This document shows, in pieces, positions 1 to 11,757 of a stretch of 64,000 bases of DNA. Origin of the DNA: Halomonas gemina (lineage in GTDB: Bacteria; Pseudomonadota; Gammaproteobacteria; Pseudomonadales; Halomonadaceae); the NCBI RefSeq assembly GCF_023554995.1, contig NZ_JAMJPK010000005.1, forward strand, positions 186,001 to 250,000. The letters are read 5' to 3'. Under the pieces are notes generated by a model that was not told where the DNA came from, did not search any database, and saw nothing but the letters and a program-made list of their open reading frames with translations. Within the stretch, counting starts at the first letter, position 1, and each line of letters begins with the position of its first letter. The position numbers and the translations under genes were made by a program.

Positions 1-54
1 ACCTCCCTTGCCATCGCCAAGCGCGGTGCTTTTCTTTACCATGTGCTGCCATGA
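1..54 (+). CDS. possible 3' end of an upstream gene (partial)
   Basis: From the first base the frame reads 17 codons ending ...FLYHVLP and a TGA stop at 52-54. It is followed directly by a strong hairpin, as expected for the end of an operon. In related genomes the gene before ibaG is the STAS-domain phospholipid-transport protein MlaB, but the visible residues are too few and not distinctive enough to assign it. Third-position GC is only moderate here, so this may not be coding at all. Confidence 0.25.
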   Translation, partial: TSLAIAKRGAFLYHVLP

Positions 55-61
55 GATCCCC

Positions 62-94
62 GCTACCGGGGGCCACGACGTGGCCCCCGGTAGC
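62..94 (+). terminator. perfect 15-bp stem hairpin upstream of ibaG
   Basis: Arms GCTACCGGGGGCCAC (62-76) and its exact reverse complement (80-94) enclose a 3-nt loop. There is no T-tract after it, so it is either a Rho-assisted or weak terminator, or an mRNA-stabilising 3' end, for the gene ending near position 54. It lies 41 bp before the ibaG start. Confidence 0.6.
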
Positions 95-135
95 GTCTCC
101 CCGACGAATCGACGAACCACAGGAGTGCCGGTGCC

Positions 136-1666
<1,531 letters not shown>

Positions 1667-1686
1667 GTCGACCAACAGGCGAGACC

Positions 1687-2349
1687 ATGAGCAAGCAACT
1701 GATTCTGGCCCTCTCCAAGGGCCGCATCCTGGAAGAGACCCTGCCACTGCTGGCCGATGCCGGCATCACCCCGGCCGAGGACCTGGGCAAGAGCCGCAAG
1801 CTGCTGTTCGATACCAACCTGCCGGATGTCAAGCTGGTGGTGATCCGCGCCACCGACGTGCCGACCTATGTCCAGCTCGGGGCGGCGGATCTCGGCGTGG
1901 CCGGCAAGGACGTGCTGCTCGAGCACGGCGTCGAGGGCCTCTACGAGCCCCTCGACCTGGAGATCGCCCGCTGCCGGCTGATGACCGCCGGCATCACCGG
2001 CGCCGAGCCGGCCCGGGCCCGCCGGCGGGTGGCCACCAAGTTCGTCAATGTGGCGCGTCGCTACTATGCCGAGCAGGGGATCCAGGCCGAGGTGATCAAG
2101 CTCTACGGTGCCATGGAACTGGCCCCGCTGATGAACCTGGCCGACGAGATCGTCGACATCGTCGATACCGGCAATACCCTGCGGGCCAACGGCATGGAGC
2201 CGCGTGAGCTGATCGCCCCGATCAGCACTCGGCTGGTGGTCAACAAGGCCGCCATGACCATGAAGCACGAGCGCCTGAAACCGCTCATCGCCCGCCTGCG
2301 CGAGGCGGTGGCGGCGCGGCGCGATAGCCTCGCCGTGTCGGCCCCATAG
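1687..2349 (+). CDS. hisG: ATP phosphoribosyltransferase, short form
   Basis: HisG condenses ATP with PRPP, the first step of histidine biosynthesis. At 220 residues (start [14 protein letters not shown]) it is the short HisG_S type, lacking the C-terminal regulatory ACT-like domain of the roughly 300-residue form. Short HisG enzymes are known to need the HisRS-like partner HisZ for activity and feedback inhibition; hisZ is not in this window. The start at 1687 was chosen over an in-frame upstream start at 1609, which would overlap the murA end and add unrelated residues. hisD follows after an 82-bp gap. Confidence 0.96.
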   Translation: MSKQLILALSKGRILEETLPLLADAGITPAEDLGKSRKLLFDTNLPDVKLVVIRATDVPTYVQLGAADLGVAGKDVLLEHGVEGLYEPLDLEIARCRLMTAGITGAEPARARRRVATKFVNVARRYYAEQGIQAEVIKLYGAMELAPLMNLADEIVDIVDTGNTLRANGMEPRELIAPISTRLVVNKAAMTMKHERLKPLIARLREAVAARRDSLAVSAP

Positions 2350-2431
2350 TCACACCGGCCTTGCCCGCGGCACGGCGCCGCGGCAGTCTTGCCCTGGATG
2401 ACGAACCCTGTTTCGAGAGGAAGCCACAGCC

Positions 2432-3754
2432 ATGAGCCAATCCCCCACCGACGGCGTCGATATCGCGCGGCTGTCGACCTCGCAGGCCGACTTCGATCGC
2501 CGCCTGGCCGACCTGCTGGCCTGGGAAGGGGTCTCCGATGCCGCGGTCCAGCAGCGTGTCGACGAGATCCTCGCCGCCGTCAAGGCCCGGGGCGACGCCG
2601 CGCTGGTCGAGTACTCGAACCGCTTCGACCGGCTCGCCGTTTCGTCCATGGCCGAGCTGACCCTGAGCGAGGCACGGCTGCGCCAGGCCTTCGAGGGCCT
2701 GCCGGCGGAGCAGCGCGAGGCGCTGTCGAGCGCCGCGGAGCGCATCCGCGCCTATCACGAGCGCCAAAAGCCGGCCTCCTGGCACTACACCGAGGCCGAC
2801 GGCACCGTACTGGGTCAGCAGGTCACGCCGCTGGACCGCGCCGGCATCTATGTCCCCGGGGGCAAGGCGGCCTATCCCTCCTCGGTGCTGATGAACGCCA
2901 TTCCCGCCCATGTAGCCGGCGTGCGCGAGATCGTCATGGTGGTGCCGACCCCCGATGGCATTCTCAACGAGCTGGTGCTGGCCGCCGCCTATCTCGCCGG
3001 CGTCGACCATGTCTTCACCCTCGGCGGCGCCCAGGCGGTGGCGGCCCTGGCCTTCGGCACCGAGACGGTGCCGCGGGTGGACAAGGTCGTCGGCCCGGGC
3101 AACATCTACGTGGCGACGGCCAAGCGAGCGGTGTTCGGGCAGGTGGGCATCGACATGATCGCCGGCCCCTCGGAGATCCTGGTGGTCTCTGATGGCGGTA
3201 CCGACCCGGACTGGCTGGCCATGGACCTCTTCTCCCAGGCCGAGCACGACGAGGATGCCCAGGCGGTGCTGGTCAGCTGGGACCTCGACCACCTGGAGGC
3301 GGTGGAGGCCTCGATCGCGCGCCTGCTGCCTACCCTGGAGCGTGCCCCCATCGTGCGCGAGTCGCTGGCCCGCCGCGGCGCGCTGATCCACTGCCGGGAT
3401 CGTGACGAGGCGGTGGCGCTGATCAACCGCATCGCCCCGGAGCACCTGGAGCTCTCGGTGGCCAACCCCGAGGGCTGGCTGCCGGAGGTACGCCATGCCG
3501 GGGCCATCTTCATGGGGCGCTATACCGCCGAGGCGCTGGGCGACTACTGCGCCGGTCCCAACCACGTGCTGCCCACCTCGGGGACGGCGCGCTTCTCCTC
3601 GCCGCTGGGGGTCTACGACTTCCAGAAGCGCTCCTCGATCATCCACTGCTCGGCAGAGGGCGCCGGCGAGCTCGGCAAGGTCGCCTCCACGCTGGCCAGG
3701 GGCGAGTCGCTCACCGCCCACGCCCGCTCGGCCGAGTACCGGCTCAAGGCGTGA
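2432..3754 (+). CDS. hisD: histidinol dehydrogenase
   Basis: HisD is a Zn-dependent, NAD-linked enzyme that performs the last two oxidations from L-histidinol to L-histidine. The 440-residue length is typical. The family regions [17 protein letters not shown] and the metal-binding stretch [18 protein letters not shown], plus [20 protein letters not shown], are intact. The ATG follows a strong AGAGGAAG ribosome site. It is the last gene of the ibaG-murA-hisG-hisD run. The hisC aminotransferase that usually follows in Pseudomonas is absent, and the leftward protease gene converges on it. Confidence 0.97.
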   Translation: MSQSPTDGVDIARLSTSQADFDRRLADLLAWEGVSDAAVQQRVDEILAAVKARGDAALVEYSNRFDRLAVSSMAELTLSEARLRQAFEGLPAEQREALSSAAERIRAYHERQKPASWHYTEADGTVLGQQVTPLDRAGIYVPGGKAAYPSSVLMNAIPAHVAGVREIVMVVPTPDGILNELVLAAAYLAGVDHVFTLGGAQAVAALAFGTETVPRVDKVVGPGNIYVATAKRAVFGQVGIDMIAGPSEILVVSDGGTDPDWLAMDLFSQAEHDEDAQAVLVSWDLDHLEAVEASIARLLPTLERAPIVRESLARRGALIHCRDRDEAVALINRIAPEHLELSVANPEGWLPEVRHAGAIFMGRYTAEALGDYCAGPNHVLPTSGTARFSSPLGVYDFQKRSSIIHCSAEGAGELGKVASTLARGESLTAHARSAEYRLKA

Positions 3755-3791
3755 TGCCCCGCGAACGGGGCGGCGCATGACACCACCCGAC

Positions 3792-3827
3792 AGCAGAGGG
3801 CCCCGCCGACCGGCGGGGCTCTCTGCT
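3792..3827. terminator. bidirectional terminator between hisD and degS/algW
   Basis: A 17-bp inverted repeat with one mismatch, GC-rich in the middle, has outer arms AGCAGAG and CTCTGCT. It lies between the convergent stops of hisD (3754) and the protease gene (3839) and could end transcription in both directions. There is no long T-run on either side. Confidence 0.65.
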
Positions 3828-3838
3828 ATCTCGGCGTG

Positions 3839-5056
<1,218 letters not shown>

Positions 5057-5107
5057 GCGGCGGGGGTCCTTGTCGGCGGTGCTGGGTCGCGGGGTATCCT
5101 CCCGCTG

Positions 5108-5129
5108 GTTACACTGTGCGAATTGTAAC
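5108..5129. promoter_or_regulatory. inverted repeat in the degS-nif3 divergent promoter region
   Basis: GTTACA (5108-5113) and TGTAAC (5124-5129) form a 6-bp inverted repeat with a 10-bp spacer, one and a half to two helical turns end to end. It is in the 103-bp gap between the divergent degS and NIF3 genes, in an unusually AT-rich patch. No convincing -35/-10 pair was found, so a regulator site is only a possibility. Confidence 0.3.
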
Positions 5130-5159
5130 ATTGCCAACCCGACCGCGCCCGGAGGCTGC

Positions 5160-5921
5160 ATGACGAATCGTGACGACCTGGTCGCCGCCTGCGATCGACT
5201 GCTGGAGCCCGACCGCTTCAGGGACTACACCGTGAACGGCCTGCAGGTGGCCGGCACCGAGCAGGTCACGCGGGTCATGACCGGGGTGACCGCCTGCCAG
5301 GCGCTGCTCGACGAGGCCGTGGCCTGGCAGGCCGACCTGGTGCTGGTGCATCACGGCTACTTCTGGAAGAACGAGCCGGTCACCGTCACCGGCATCAAGC
5401 GCCGGCGACTGGCGACGCTGCTGGCCCATGACATCAACCTGCTGGCCTATCACCTGCCACTGGATGCCCACCCCGAACTCGGCAACAACGCCGAACTGGG
5501 CCGGCGGCTGGGCTTCACCGTCTCGGGCTGTGCCGATGGCGAACTCGGCGAGGGGCTGGTGTGGCTGGGCGAGCCGCGTCCGCGGCTCGACGCCGCCGGC
5601 CTGGCCCGCGACGTCGAGGCGTGCCTGGGTCGAGAGCCGCTGCTCATCGAGGCACCGGGGGGCGGCGAGATCCACCGTGTCGCCTGGTGCACCGGCGGAG
5701 CCCAGGACATGATCAGCGTCGCCCGGGAAGCCGGGGCCGATGCCTTCATCTCCGGCGAGATATCCGAACGCACCACCCACCTGGCCCGCGAGATGGGCAT
5801 CCACTACCTGGCGGCGGGCCACCACGCGACCGAGCGCTACGGCGTCCAGGTGCTGGGCGAGCGGCTCGCGGCCGAGTTCGGTGTCGAGCATCGCTTCGTC
5901 GACGTCGACAACCCGGCCTGA
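5160..5921 (+). CDS. NIF3-family dinuclear metal-centre protein (YbgI-like)
   Basis: This 253-residue protein is of the NIF3/YbgI family (often annotated GTP cyclohydrolase I type 2). Members form toroidal hexamers with a two-metal site and bind nucleic acid or metabolites, but the physiological reaction is unsettled. Metal-ligand regions are visible: LVHHGYFWK, HLPLDAHPELGNN and the C-terminal GHHATERYGVQ. The ATG at 5160 is preceded by GGAGG 4 nt away; upstream in-frame codons run back into the divergent promoter region. The same neighbour relation with algW exists in Pseudomonas. Confidence 0.9.
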   Translation: MTNRDDLVAACDRLLEPDRFRDYTVNGLQVAGTEQVTRVMTGVTACQALLDEAVAWQADLVLVHHGYFWKNEPVTVTGIKRRRLATLLAHDINLLAYHLPLDAHPELGNNAELGRRLGFTVSGCADGELGEGLVWLGEPRPRLDAAGLARDVEACLGREPLLIEAPGGGEIHRVAWCTGGAQDMISVAREAGADAFISGEISERTTHLAREMGIHYLAAGHHATERYGVQVLGERLAAEFGVEHRFVDVDNPA

Positions 5922-5967
5922 GCGAAGGACATGCGCCCCGGCCACCGGGCCGGGGCTCAGGAGACGG

Positions 5968-6420
5968 TCAGTGGCGCGGCGGCTGGGGGGTGGACGCGAC
6001 GTCATTCTTGAGGCCGAAGTCCTCGGCGAGGGTGCCGCGGTTGCCGTCGGCGTAGTCCCGGGGCATGGCGGGCTCTGTGGTGGCCGTGGCTGTGGCGGGG
6101 GCAGGGGTAGGGGAGACGGCGTCCAGGGCCTGGCGACGCAGCGAGCGGGCGCCGAGCCGGTCCCTGGCTTCTTCGGCCTCCTGCTCGAGGCCCCGGCTCT
6201 CGCGGTGCAGGCTCTCGGCGAGCCGGGCGATGCGCTCGAGGCTGTCGCCCATGCCATCCTTGAGTTCCGCCAGTTCCCGCTCGCGCTCGGCGAGACGCTG
6301 GCGCAGGCGCTGGGTGTTGCCGGCGCTGGCATTCAACAGGTGGTAGCCCAGTGCCCCGATGCCGATGCCGGCCAGCAGGCAGGCGATGGCCAGCACCCAG
6401 TTGATGTTGGTCTCGTCCAC
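5968..6420 (-). CDS. zapG: ZapG/YhcB-family (DUF1043) inner-membrane protein
   Basis: This 150-residue protein has one N-terminal membrane span (about residues 7-24, within INWVLAIACLLAGIGIG), a following coiled-coil-forming segment rich in Arg/Glu/Leu (about 30-75) and a low-complexity Pro/Ala/Thr tail. This is the layout of YhcB, now called ZapG, a cell-division and envelope-coordination protein. A GTG start at 6420, preceded by AGGGAGA, is preferred because the family begins a few residues before the membrane span; an in-frame ATG 33 bp upstream is possible. It is divergent from zapE, as zapG and zapE are in E. coli. Confidence 0.87.
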   Translation of the reverse strand: MDETNINWVLAIACLLAGIGIGALGYHLLNASAGNTQRLRQRLAERERELAELKDGMGDSLERIARLAESLHRESRGLEQEAEEARDRLGARSLRRQALDAVSPTPAPATATATTEPAMPRDYADGNRGTLAEDFGLKNDVASTPQPPRH

Positions 6421-6549
6421 GTTGTGCTTTCTCCCTGGAGCGTTGGGCGACACGCCGCGCGAGGCGCGGGCACGTCATCGGGCCGAATGGGGATCCGGGT
6501 GCCCATTATAGGGGCGACGCGGTGCGCCGGGTCAACGCGGCGGCCGGCG

Positions 6550-6578
6550 ATGCCAAGTGGGGGCGGGAGGCGTATAAT
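6550..6578 (+). promoter_or_regulatory. sigma70-type promoter for zapE
   Basis: A perfect -10 box TATAAT (6573-6578) has a 4-of-6 match -35 ATGCCA (6550-6555) 17 bp upstream. The predicted start near 6585 gives a leader of about 37 nt before the zapE ATG. Confidence 0.6.
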
Positions 6579-6621
6579 GCTCTCCCGCGAACGTCCCGAG
6601 TACAGGCCCTCAGGAATCCCC

Positions 6622-7812
6622 ATGAGCGAGACGCACCCTCCCACGGCTTCCCGCAACGCGCGGCATCCCGAGACGCCGGTGACCCGCTACCGGGCGGATC
6701 TCGAGCGCAACGGCTTCCAGCCCGATGCCGCCCAGGAGCAGGCGGTGGCGCACCTGCAGCGACTCTATGGCGAGCTGGTCGCCACCCCGCCCTCCCGGGT
6801 GGTGCCGCCCAAGCGCGGTGGCGGCCTGAAGTCGCGGGTGGCCGGCCTGCTCGGTCGGCGCGACCGCGAGGCGCCACCCGAGCCGGCGTTGCCCGCGATC
6901 CACGGGCTCTACCTCTGGGGTGGGGTGGGGCGCGGCAAGACCTACCTCATGGATACCTTCTTCGAGACGCTGCCGTTTCCCGAGAAGATGCGCACCCACT
7001 TCCACCGCTTCATGCAGCGGGTGCACAACGAGCTGGAGCACTACAAGGGCGAGCGCAACCCGCTGACGCTGATCGCCGCCAAGTTCGCCGCCGAGGCCCG
7101 GGTCATCTGCTTCGACGAGTTCTTCGTCAAGGACATCACCGATGCGATGATCCTGGCCAACCTGCTCGAGTCGCTCTTCGCGCATGGCGTGGTGCTGGTG
7201 GCGACCTCGAACATCGTTCCCGGGGAGCTCTACAAGGATGGCCTGCAGCGGGCCCGTTTCCTGCCGGCCATCGACCTGCTCGAGCGCCACTGCGAGGTGG
7301 TCAACGTGGACTCGGGGATCGACTACCGCCTGCGCGCCCTGGAGAGCGCCGAGATCTTCCATGCCCCCCTGGACGACGAGGCCGAGGCCGAGCTGGCAAG
7401 GAGCTTTCGCGAGATCGCCGGCCACGAGGGCGAGGAGGGCGCGCCGATCGAGATCAACCACCGGGTGCTGCACGCCCGTCGACTGCATGACGACGTGGTG
7501 TGGTTCGAGTTCGCCGAGCTCTGCGACGGTCCGCGCAGCCAGAACGACTATATCGAGCTGGCCCGGGAGTTCCACAGCGTGCTGGTCTCCAACGTCACGC
7601 GCATGAGTGGATCGACGGATGATCAGGCCAGGCGCTTTATCAACATGGTCGACGAGTTCTACGACCGGGGCGTCAAGCTGCTGATGTCCGCCGAGGTGCC
7701 GGCCGAGCAGCTCTACCGCGACGGTCGCCTGGAGTTCGAGTTCCAGCGCACCCTGTCGCGGCTCCAGGAGATGCAGTCCCACGACTACCTGGCGCTGCCC
7801 CACAAGCCATGA
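6622..7812 (+). CDS. zapE: AFG1-family ATPase ZapE
   Basis: This 396-residue P-loop ATPase is of the AFG1/LACE1 family. ZapE in E. coli associates with the Z-ring and affects constriction under low oxygen or high temperature. Walker A is GGVGRGKT (about 100-107) and Walker B is VICFDEF (about 161-167). The region near residue 200 (VATSNIVPGELYKDGLQRARF) is a conserved family block. The ATG at 6622 with AGGAA upstream matches its own promoter; longer in-frame extensions run back through the divergent gene. It precedes rplM-rpsI, conserved synteny. Confidence 0.95.
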   Translation: MSETHPPTASRNARHPETPVTRYRADLERNGFQPDAAQEQAVAHLQRLYGELVATPPSRVVPPKRGGGLKSRVAGLLGRRDREAPPEPALPAIHGLYLWGGVGRGKTYLMDTFFETLPFPEKMRTHFHRFMQRVHNELEHYKGERNPLTLIAAKFAAEARVICFDEFFVKDITDAMILANLLESLFAHGVVLVATSNIVPGELYKDGLQRARFLPAIDLLERHCEVVNVDSGIDYRLRALESAEIFHAPLDDEAEAELARSFREIAGHEGEEGAPIEINHRVLHARRLHDDVVWFEFAELCDGPRSQNDYIELAREFHSVLVSNVTRMSGSTDDQARRFINMVDEFYDRGVKLLMSAEVPAEQLYRDGRLEFEFQRTLSRLQEMQSHDYLALPHKP

Positions 7813-7827
7813 AGGCGATGCTGCCCC

Positions 7828-7856
7828 TTTCCCCGAGGGGCCGGCTCGTGTAGAAT
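7828..7856 (+). promoter_or_regulatory. candidate promoter for rplM-rpsI
   Basis: A -10-like TAGAAT (7851-7856) immediately preceded by TG lies 115 bp before rplM. The -35 region at 17-bp spacing (TTTCCC, 7828-7833) is weak. The roughly 110-nt leader could hold the autoregulatory target known for the L13 operon in E. coli, but I see no clear structure. Confidence 0.45.
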
Positions 7857-7971
7857 GCGCGCTCGCTCCACTGTTGCCGTCCCTTCGGGGGCAGGCAACC
7901 AAGAAGAATAGGGATGGTTCCATGCCGGATACCCGGCGGCAGAACCCAATACATCAAATGGTGATTCATCC

Positions 7972-8400
7972 ATGAAGACGTTCACTGCCAAACCGCAGTC
8001 CGTCCAGCGCGACTGGTTCGTCGTCGATGCTGCGGACAAGACGCTCGGCCGCCTGGCCACCGAGATCGCACGCCGCCTGCGCGGCAAGCACAAGCCGGAA
8101 TATACCCCTCACGTGGATACCGGTGACTACATTGTCGTGATCAACGCCGAGAAGGTCCATGTCACCGGCAACAAGGCCAGTGCCAAGACCTACTATCGTC
8201 ATACCGGCTACCCGGGTGGCCTGCGCTCCATGAATTTCGAGAAGATGATCGCCCACGCGCCGGAGCGTGTCATCGAGTCCGCCGTCAAGGGCATGCTGCC
8301 GAAGGGTCCCCTGGGCCGTGCCATGTACTCGAAGCTCAAGGTCTACGCCGGCACCGAGCATCCGCACGCTGCCCAGCAGCCGCAAGCACTGAACATCTGA
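7972..8400 (+). CDS. rplM: 50S ribosomal protein L13 (uL13)
   Basis: This 142-residue protein is full length for bacterial uL13, an early-assembling large-subunit protein. Family signatures seen include [19 protein letters not shown] near the N-terminus and the conserved [18 protein letters not shown] block near the C-terminus. It starts ATGAAGACGTTC and is 13 bp from rpsI, with which it forms the universal rplM-rpsI operon. In E. coli this protein represses its own mRNA. Confidence 0.99.
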   Translation: MKTFTAKPQSVQRDWFVVDAADKTLGRLATEIARRLRGKHKPEYTPHVDTGDYIVVINAEKVHVTGNKASAKTYYRHTGYPGGLRSMNFEKMIAHAPERVIESAVKGMLPKGPLGRAMYSKLKVYAGTEHPHAAQQPQALNI

Positions 8401-8413
8401 GGGAGTCTTCGCC

Positions 8414-8803
8414 ATGACACAGCAGTATTACGGTACCGGGCGCCGCAAGACCTCTACCGCCCGCGTGTTCCTGAAGCCGGGCACCGGCAAGATCACCGTC
8501 AACAGCCGTGAGCTCGACCAGTACTTCGGTCGCGTCACCGGCCAGATGGTGGTTCGCCAGCCGCTCGAGCTGACCGATACCCTCGGCCAGTTCGACGTCT
8601 ACGTCACCGTCAAGGGTGGCGGCGGTTCGGCCCAGGCCGGCGCCATCCGTCACGGCATCACCCGTGCCCTGATGGACTACAACGAGGACTTCCGCGGCCA
8701 GCTGCGCGAAGCGGGTTACGTCACCCGTGACGCCCGCCAGGTCGAGCGCAAGAAGGTTGGCCTGCGCAAGGCGCGTCGTCGCCCGCAGTTCTCCAAGCGC
8801 TGA
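8414..8803 (+). CDS. rpsI: 30S ribosomal protein S9 (uS9)
   Basis: This 129-residue protein is the standard bacterial uS9 length. It begins with the typical [16 protein letters not shown] segment and ends in the basic tail RRRPQFSKR, whose terminal Lys-Arg reaches the P-site tRNA in known ribosomes. It is the second gene of rplM-rpsI. A textbook intrinsic terminator follows 25 bp after the stop, separating it from petABC. Confidence 0.99.
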   Translation: MTQQYYGTGRRKTSTARVFLKPGTGKITVNSRELDQYFGRVTGQMVVRQPLELTDTLGQFDVYVTVKGGGGSAQAGAIRHGITRALMDYNEDFRGQLREAGYVTRDARQVERKKVGLRKARRRPQFSKR

Positions 8804-8828
8804 TACGCCGCGTATTGCCGCACGAACA

Positions 8829-8858
8829 CGCCCAGGTCCAGCGACCTGGGCGTTTTTT
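8829..8858 (+). terminator. Rho-independent terminator after rpsI
   Basis: A 9-bp stem (CGCCCAGGT with ACCTGGGCG) with a 6-nt loop is followed immediately by six T residues (8853-8858). It is the clearest classical terminator in the window. Confidence 0.95.
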
Positions 8859-8912
8859 GTTCTGGATCAAGAATTTGTCGTCAGGTTTCCCGCTTGCTCA
8901 GGGAACCTTTCC

Positions 8913-8941
8913 TTGTGCGGGGCGACACGATTTTTTACCAT
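8913..8941 (+). promoter_or_regulatory. sigma70-type promoter for petABC
   Basis: -35 TTGTGC (8913-8918) and -10 TACCAT (8936-8941) are separated by exactly 17 bp in an AT-enriched stretch. The predicted start near 8948 leaves a leader of about 75 nt. It is the only plausible promoter between the rpsI terminator and petA. Confidence 0.6.
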
Positions 8942-9023
8942 AGACTGCATTTGGTATCCGTGGTCGCGGGGGATTCACTGCCCGTGATGGAACAACGGGT
9001 AAGCTGATGGGAGAAACCTGAAA

Positions 9024-9623
9024 ATGGCAGATAACGGCGTAAACAAGGGTCGGCGCCGTTTCCTCGTAGGTGCCACCACCGTCGTGGGTGCGGTGGGTGC
9101 CGTCGGGGTTGCGGTCCCCTTTGTGGCTTCCTGGCAGCCTAGTGCCAGGGCAAGAGCGGCGGGTGCCCCCGTCCAGGCCGACGTGTCGAAGCTCGAGCCC
9201 GGGCAGCGCATGACCGTCGAGTGGCGGGGCAAGCCGGTATGGATCATCAACCGGACGTCGGAGATGATCGAGCGCACCGAGGGCTTCGATACCTCGCGGC
9301 TGGCCGACCCGGAGTCCGAGGTGCCCCAGCAGCCCGCCTACATCGAGGGCCCGCTGCGCTCCATCAAGCCCGAGATTGGCGTGATCGTCGGCATCTGCAC
9401 CCACCTGGGCTGCTCGCCGCTGTTCAAGCCCGAGCCCGATGCCGAGGGGGTGGGAACCGACGACTGGCCGGGCGGCTTCTTCTGTCCCTGCCACGGCTCG
9501 CGCTTCGACCTGGCCGGCCGGGTGTTCCGCAACGTGCCGGCCCCGACCAACCTCGAGGTCCCGCCTTACCGCTTCGACAGCGATGTGCTGATCACGGTCG
9601 GCGAAGATGAGGAGACTGCCTGA
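9024..9623 (+). CDS. petA: ubiquinol-cytochrome c reductase Rieske iron-sulfur subunit
   Basis: This 199-residue Rieske protein of cytochrome bc1 passes electrons from ubiquinol to cytochrome c1. It has an N-terminal twin-arginine signal/anchor (RRRFLVGATT followed by a hydrophobic segment, about residues 10-37). Both halves of the [2Fe-2S] site are intact: CTHLGC (C125, H127, C130) and CPCHGS (C154, C156, H157). Its stop overlaps the petB start by one base, so the three subunits are translationally coupled. Confidence 0.98.
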   Translation: MADNGVNKGRRRFLVGATTVVGAVGAVGVAVPFVASWQPSARARAAGAPVQADVSKLEPGQRMTVEWRGKPVWIINRTSEMIERTEGFDTSRLADPESEVPQQPAYIEGPLRSIKPEIGVIVGICTHLGCSPLFKPEPDAEGVGTDDWPGGFFCPCHGSRFDLAGRVFRNVPAPTNLEVPPYRFDSDVLITVGEDEETA

Positions 9624-10882
9624 TGGGTAACCCGAACAAAGTCAAGGCGGAGCGCGGGCTGATGCGCTGGGTCGATGACCGCTTCCCGGCCACCCAGATG
9701 TGGCAGGACCACATGGCGAAGTACTACGCGCCGAGGAACTTCAACTTCTGGTACTTCTTCGGCTCCCTGGCGCTGCTGGTGCTGGTCAACCAGATCCTCA
9801 CCGGTGTCTGGCTGACCATGAGCTACAACCCCTCCGCCGAGGGCGCCTTCGCGTCGGTGGAGTACATCATGCGCGACGTGGAGTACGGCTGGCTGATCCG
9901 CTACATGCACTCCACCGGCGCGACCGCCTTCTTCGTGGTCGTCTACCTGCACATGTTCCGCGCCCTGCTCTATGGCTCCTACAAGGCGCCCCGCGAGCTG
10001 GTGTGGATCTTCGGCATGGCCATCTACCTGGCGTTGATGGCCGAGGCCTTCATGGGCTACCTGCTGCCCTGGGGCCAGATGTCCTACTGGGGCGCCCAGG
10101 TCATCATCTCGCTGTTCTCGGCGATCCCGGTGATCGGTCCCGACCTGACCCAGTGGATCCGCGGTGACTTCCTGATCTCCGGCATCACCCTCAACCGCTT
10201 CTTCGCCCTGCACGTGGTGGCGCTGCCCATCGTGATCCTGGCGCTGGTGGTGCTGCACATCATCGCCCTGCACGAGGTCGGCTCCAACAACCCCGACGGC
10301 ATCGACATCAAGAAGAAGAAGGACGAGTCCGGCAAGCCGCTGGACGGCATCCCCTTCCATCCGTATTACACGGTGAAGGATCTCGTCGGTGTGGCGGTGT
10401 TCCTGTTCGTCTTCTGCGTGGTGATCTTCTATTTCCCGGAGGGCGGTGGCTACTTCCTCGAGAAGCCCAACTTCGAGCCGGCCAACGCATTGAAGACCCC
10501 CGATCACATCGCGCCGGTTTGGTACTTCACGCCCTTCTACGCGATCCTGCGCGCGATCACCTTCTCGCTGTTCGGCCTCGATGCCAAGTTCCTGGGTGTC
10601 GTTGCAATGGGAGGGGCCATCGCGGTGCTCTTCGTACTGCCGTGGCTCGACCGCAGTCCGGTGCGCTCGATGCGCTACAAGGGCTGGATGTCCAAGGTGA
10701 TGCTGGCGCTGTTCGCGATCAGCTTCGTGATCCTGGGCGTGCTCGGGGTGCTGCCGGTCACCGAGGGGCGCACCCTGCTGTCCCAGGTGTGCACCGTCAT
10801 CTACTTCGCCTTCTTCCTGCTGATGCCGTTCTATACCCGGCTGGAGAAGACCAAACCCGTTCCGGAAAGGGTGACTGGCTAA
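9623..10882 (+). CDS. petB: cytochrome b of the bc1 complex
   Basis: This 419-residue multi-spanning cytochrome b carries the two b hemes and the Qo/Qi quinone sites. Conserved features include the STGATAFFVVVYLHMFR heme-ligand helix, GYLLPWGQMSYWGA, and HPYYTVKDL before helix E; the Qo-site PEWY-type motif appears here as APVWYF. The length fits the undivided proteobacterial cytochrome b, not the split b6/IV form. It overlaps petA (TGATG) and petC (TAATG) by one base each. Confidence 0.98.
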   Translation: MGNPNKVKAERGLMRWVDDRFPATQMWQDHMAKYYAPRNFNFWYFFGSLALLVLVNQILTGVWLTMSYNPSAEGAFASVEYIMRDVEYGWLIRYMHSTGATAFFVVVYLHMFRALLYGSYKAPRELVWIFGMAIYLALMAEAFMGYLLPWGQMSYWGAQVIISLFSAIPVIGPDLTQWIRGDFLISGITLNRFFALHVVALPIVILALVVLHIIALHEVGSNNPDGIDIKKKKDESGKPLDGIPFHPYYTVKDLVGVAVFLFVFCVVIFYFPEGGGYFLEKPNFEPANALKTPDHIAPVWYFTPFYAILRAITFSLFGLDAKFLGVVAMGGAIAVLFVLPWLDRSPVRSMRYKGWMSKVMLALFAISFVILGVLGVLPVTEGRTLLSQVCTVIYFAFFLLMPFYTRLEKTKPVPERVTG

Positions 10883-11649
10883 TGAAAAAGCAACTGTTCG
10901 CACTGCTCTTCGCGCTGGTGCCCATCACGGCGATGGCCGCGGGAGGCGCGAGCGTCCCGTACTCCATGGAGCCCGATCTCGAGGACAAGGCGTCGCTGCA
11001 GAACGGCATGAAGCTCTATGTCAACTACTGCATGGGGTGCCACTCCCTGGAGCACCAGCGCTTCGCGCGTGCCGCCGAGGACCTGGATATCCCCCAGGAC
11101 CTCGTCGAGGAGAACCTGATCTTCTCCCCGGACCTGGCCTTCAACGACCAGATGCACATCGCCATGGACAGCGGCGATGCCGAGGCCTGGTTCGGTGCGC
11201 CGCCCCCCGACCTGACCCTCGAGTCGCGCCTGCGCGGCACCGACTGGATCTACTCCTACCTGCTCTCCTTCTACAAGGATCCGAGCACCGGCACCGGCGT
11301 CAACAATGCGGTCTTCGACCTCGTCGCCATGCCCAACGTGCTGGAGCCGCTGCAGGGGGTGCAGGAGAAGGTCTGCGCCGCGACGGACCAGCCGATCGAC
11401 GGGGCCGAGCTCGATCCCCTGACCGGCAAGTACCAGTCCTGCGAGACGCTGCAGATCACCCAGCCGGGCGAGATGGAGCCGGCGGAGTTCGAGGAGGCGG
11501 TCTATGACCTTACCAACTTCCTCGCCTACGTGGGTGAGCCGTCCAAGCTGCAGGCCCAGTCGCTGGGGCCGAAGGTGTTGATCTTCATCTTCATCTTCGG
11601 GGTCATCGCCTACCTGCTCAAGCGCGAGTACTGGCGCGACGTCCACTGA
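10882..11649 (+). CDS. petC: cytochrome c1 of the bc1 complex
   Basis: This 255-residue protein has a cleavable signal peptide (MKKQLFALLFALVPITAMAA), one c-type heme site CMGCH (C50, C53, H54) and a C-terminal membrane anchor (about residues 230-247, before KREYWRDVH). It accepts electrons from the Rieske protein and donates them to soluble or membrane cytochrome c. The start overlaps the petB stop by one base. A bulged hairpin follows the stop. Confidence 0.97.
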   Translation: MKKQLFALLFALVPITAMAAGGASVPYSMEPDLEDKASLQNGMKLYVNYCMGCHSLEHQRFARAAEDLDIPQDLVEENLIFSPDLAFNDQMHIAMDSGDAEAWFGAPPPDLTLESRLRGTDWIYSYLLSFYKDPSTGTGVNNAVFDLVAMPNVLEPLQGVQEKVCAATDQPIDGAELDPLTGKYQSCETLQITQPGEMEPAEFEEAVYDLTNFLAYVGEPSKLQAQSLGPKVLIFIFIFGVIAYLLKREYWRDVH

Positions 11650-11667
11650 TCCGTCAGCGACGGACAT

Positions 11668-11707
11668 CCACGGGGGCGCATGGTCGAGGGCCATGCGCCC
11701 CTCGTGG
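11668..11707 (+). terminator. hairpin terminator after petC
   Basis: The arms CCACGGGGGCGCATGG and CCATGCGCCCCTCGTGG pair over about 16 bp with one bulged base. The hairpin lies 18 bp after the petC stop and before the sspA promoter. A T-tract is lacking. Confidence 0.55.
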
Positions 11708-11757
11708 TCTCTGCCCGATACCGGGCGGCACGATGGCCCTCAAGGCGGGGGCGGTCG

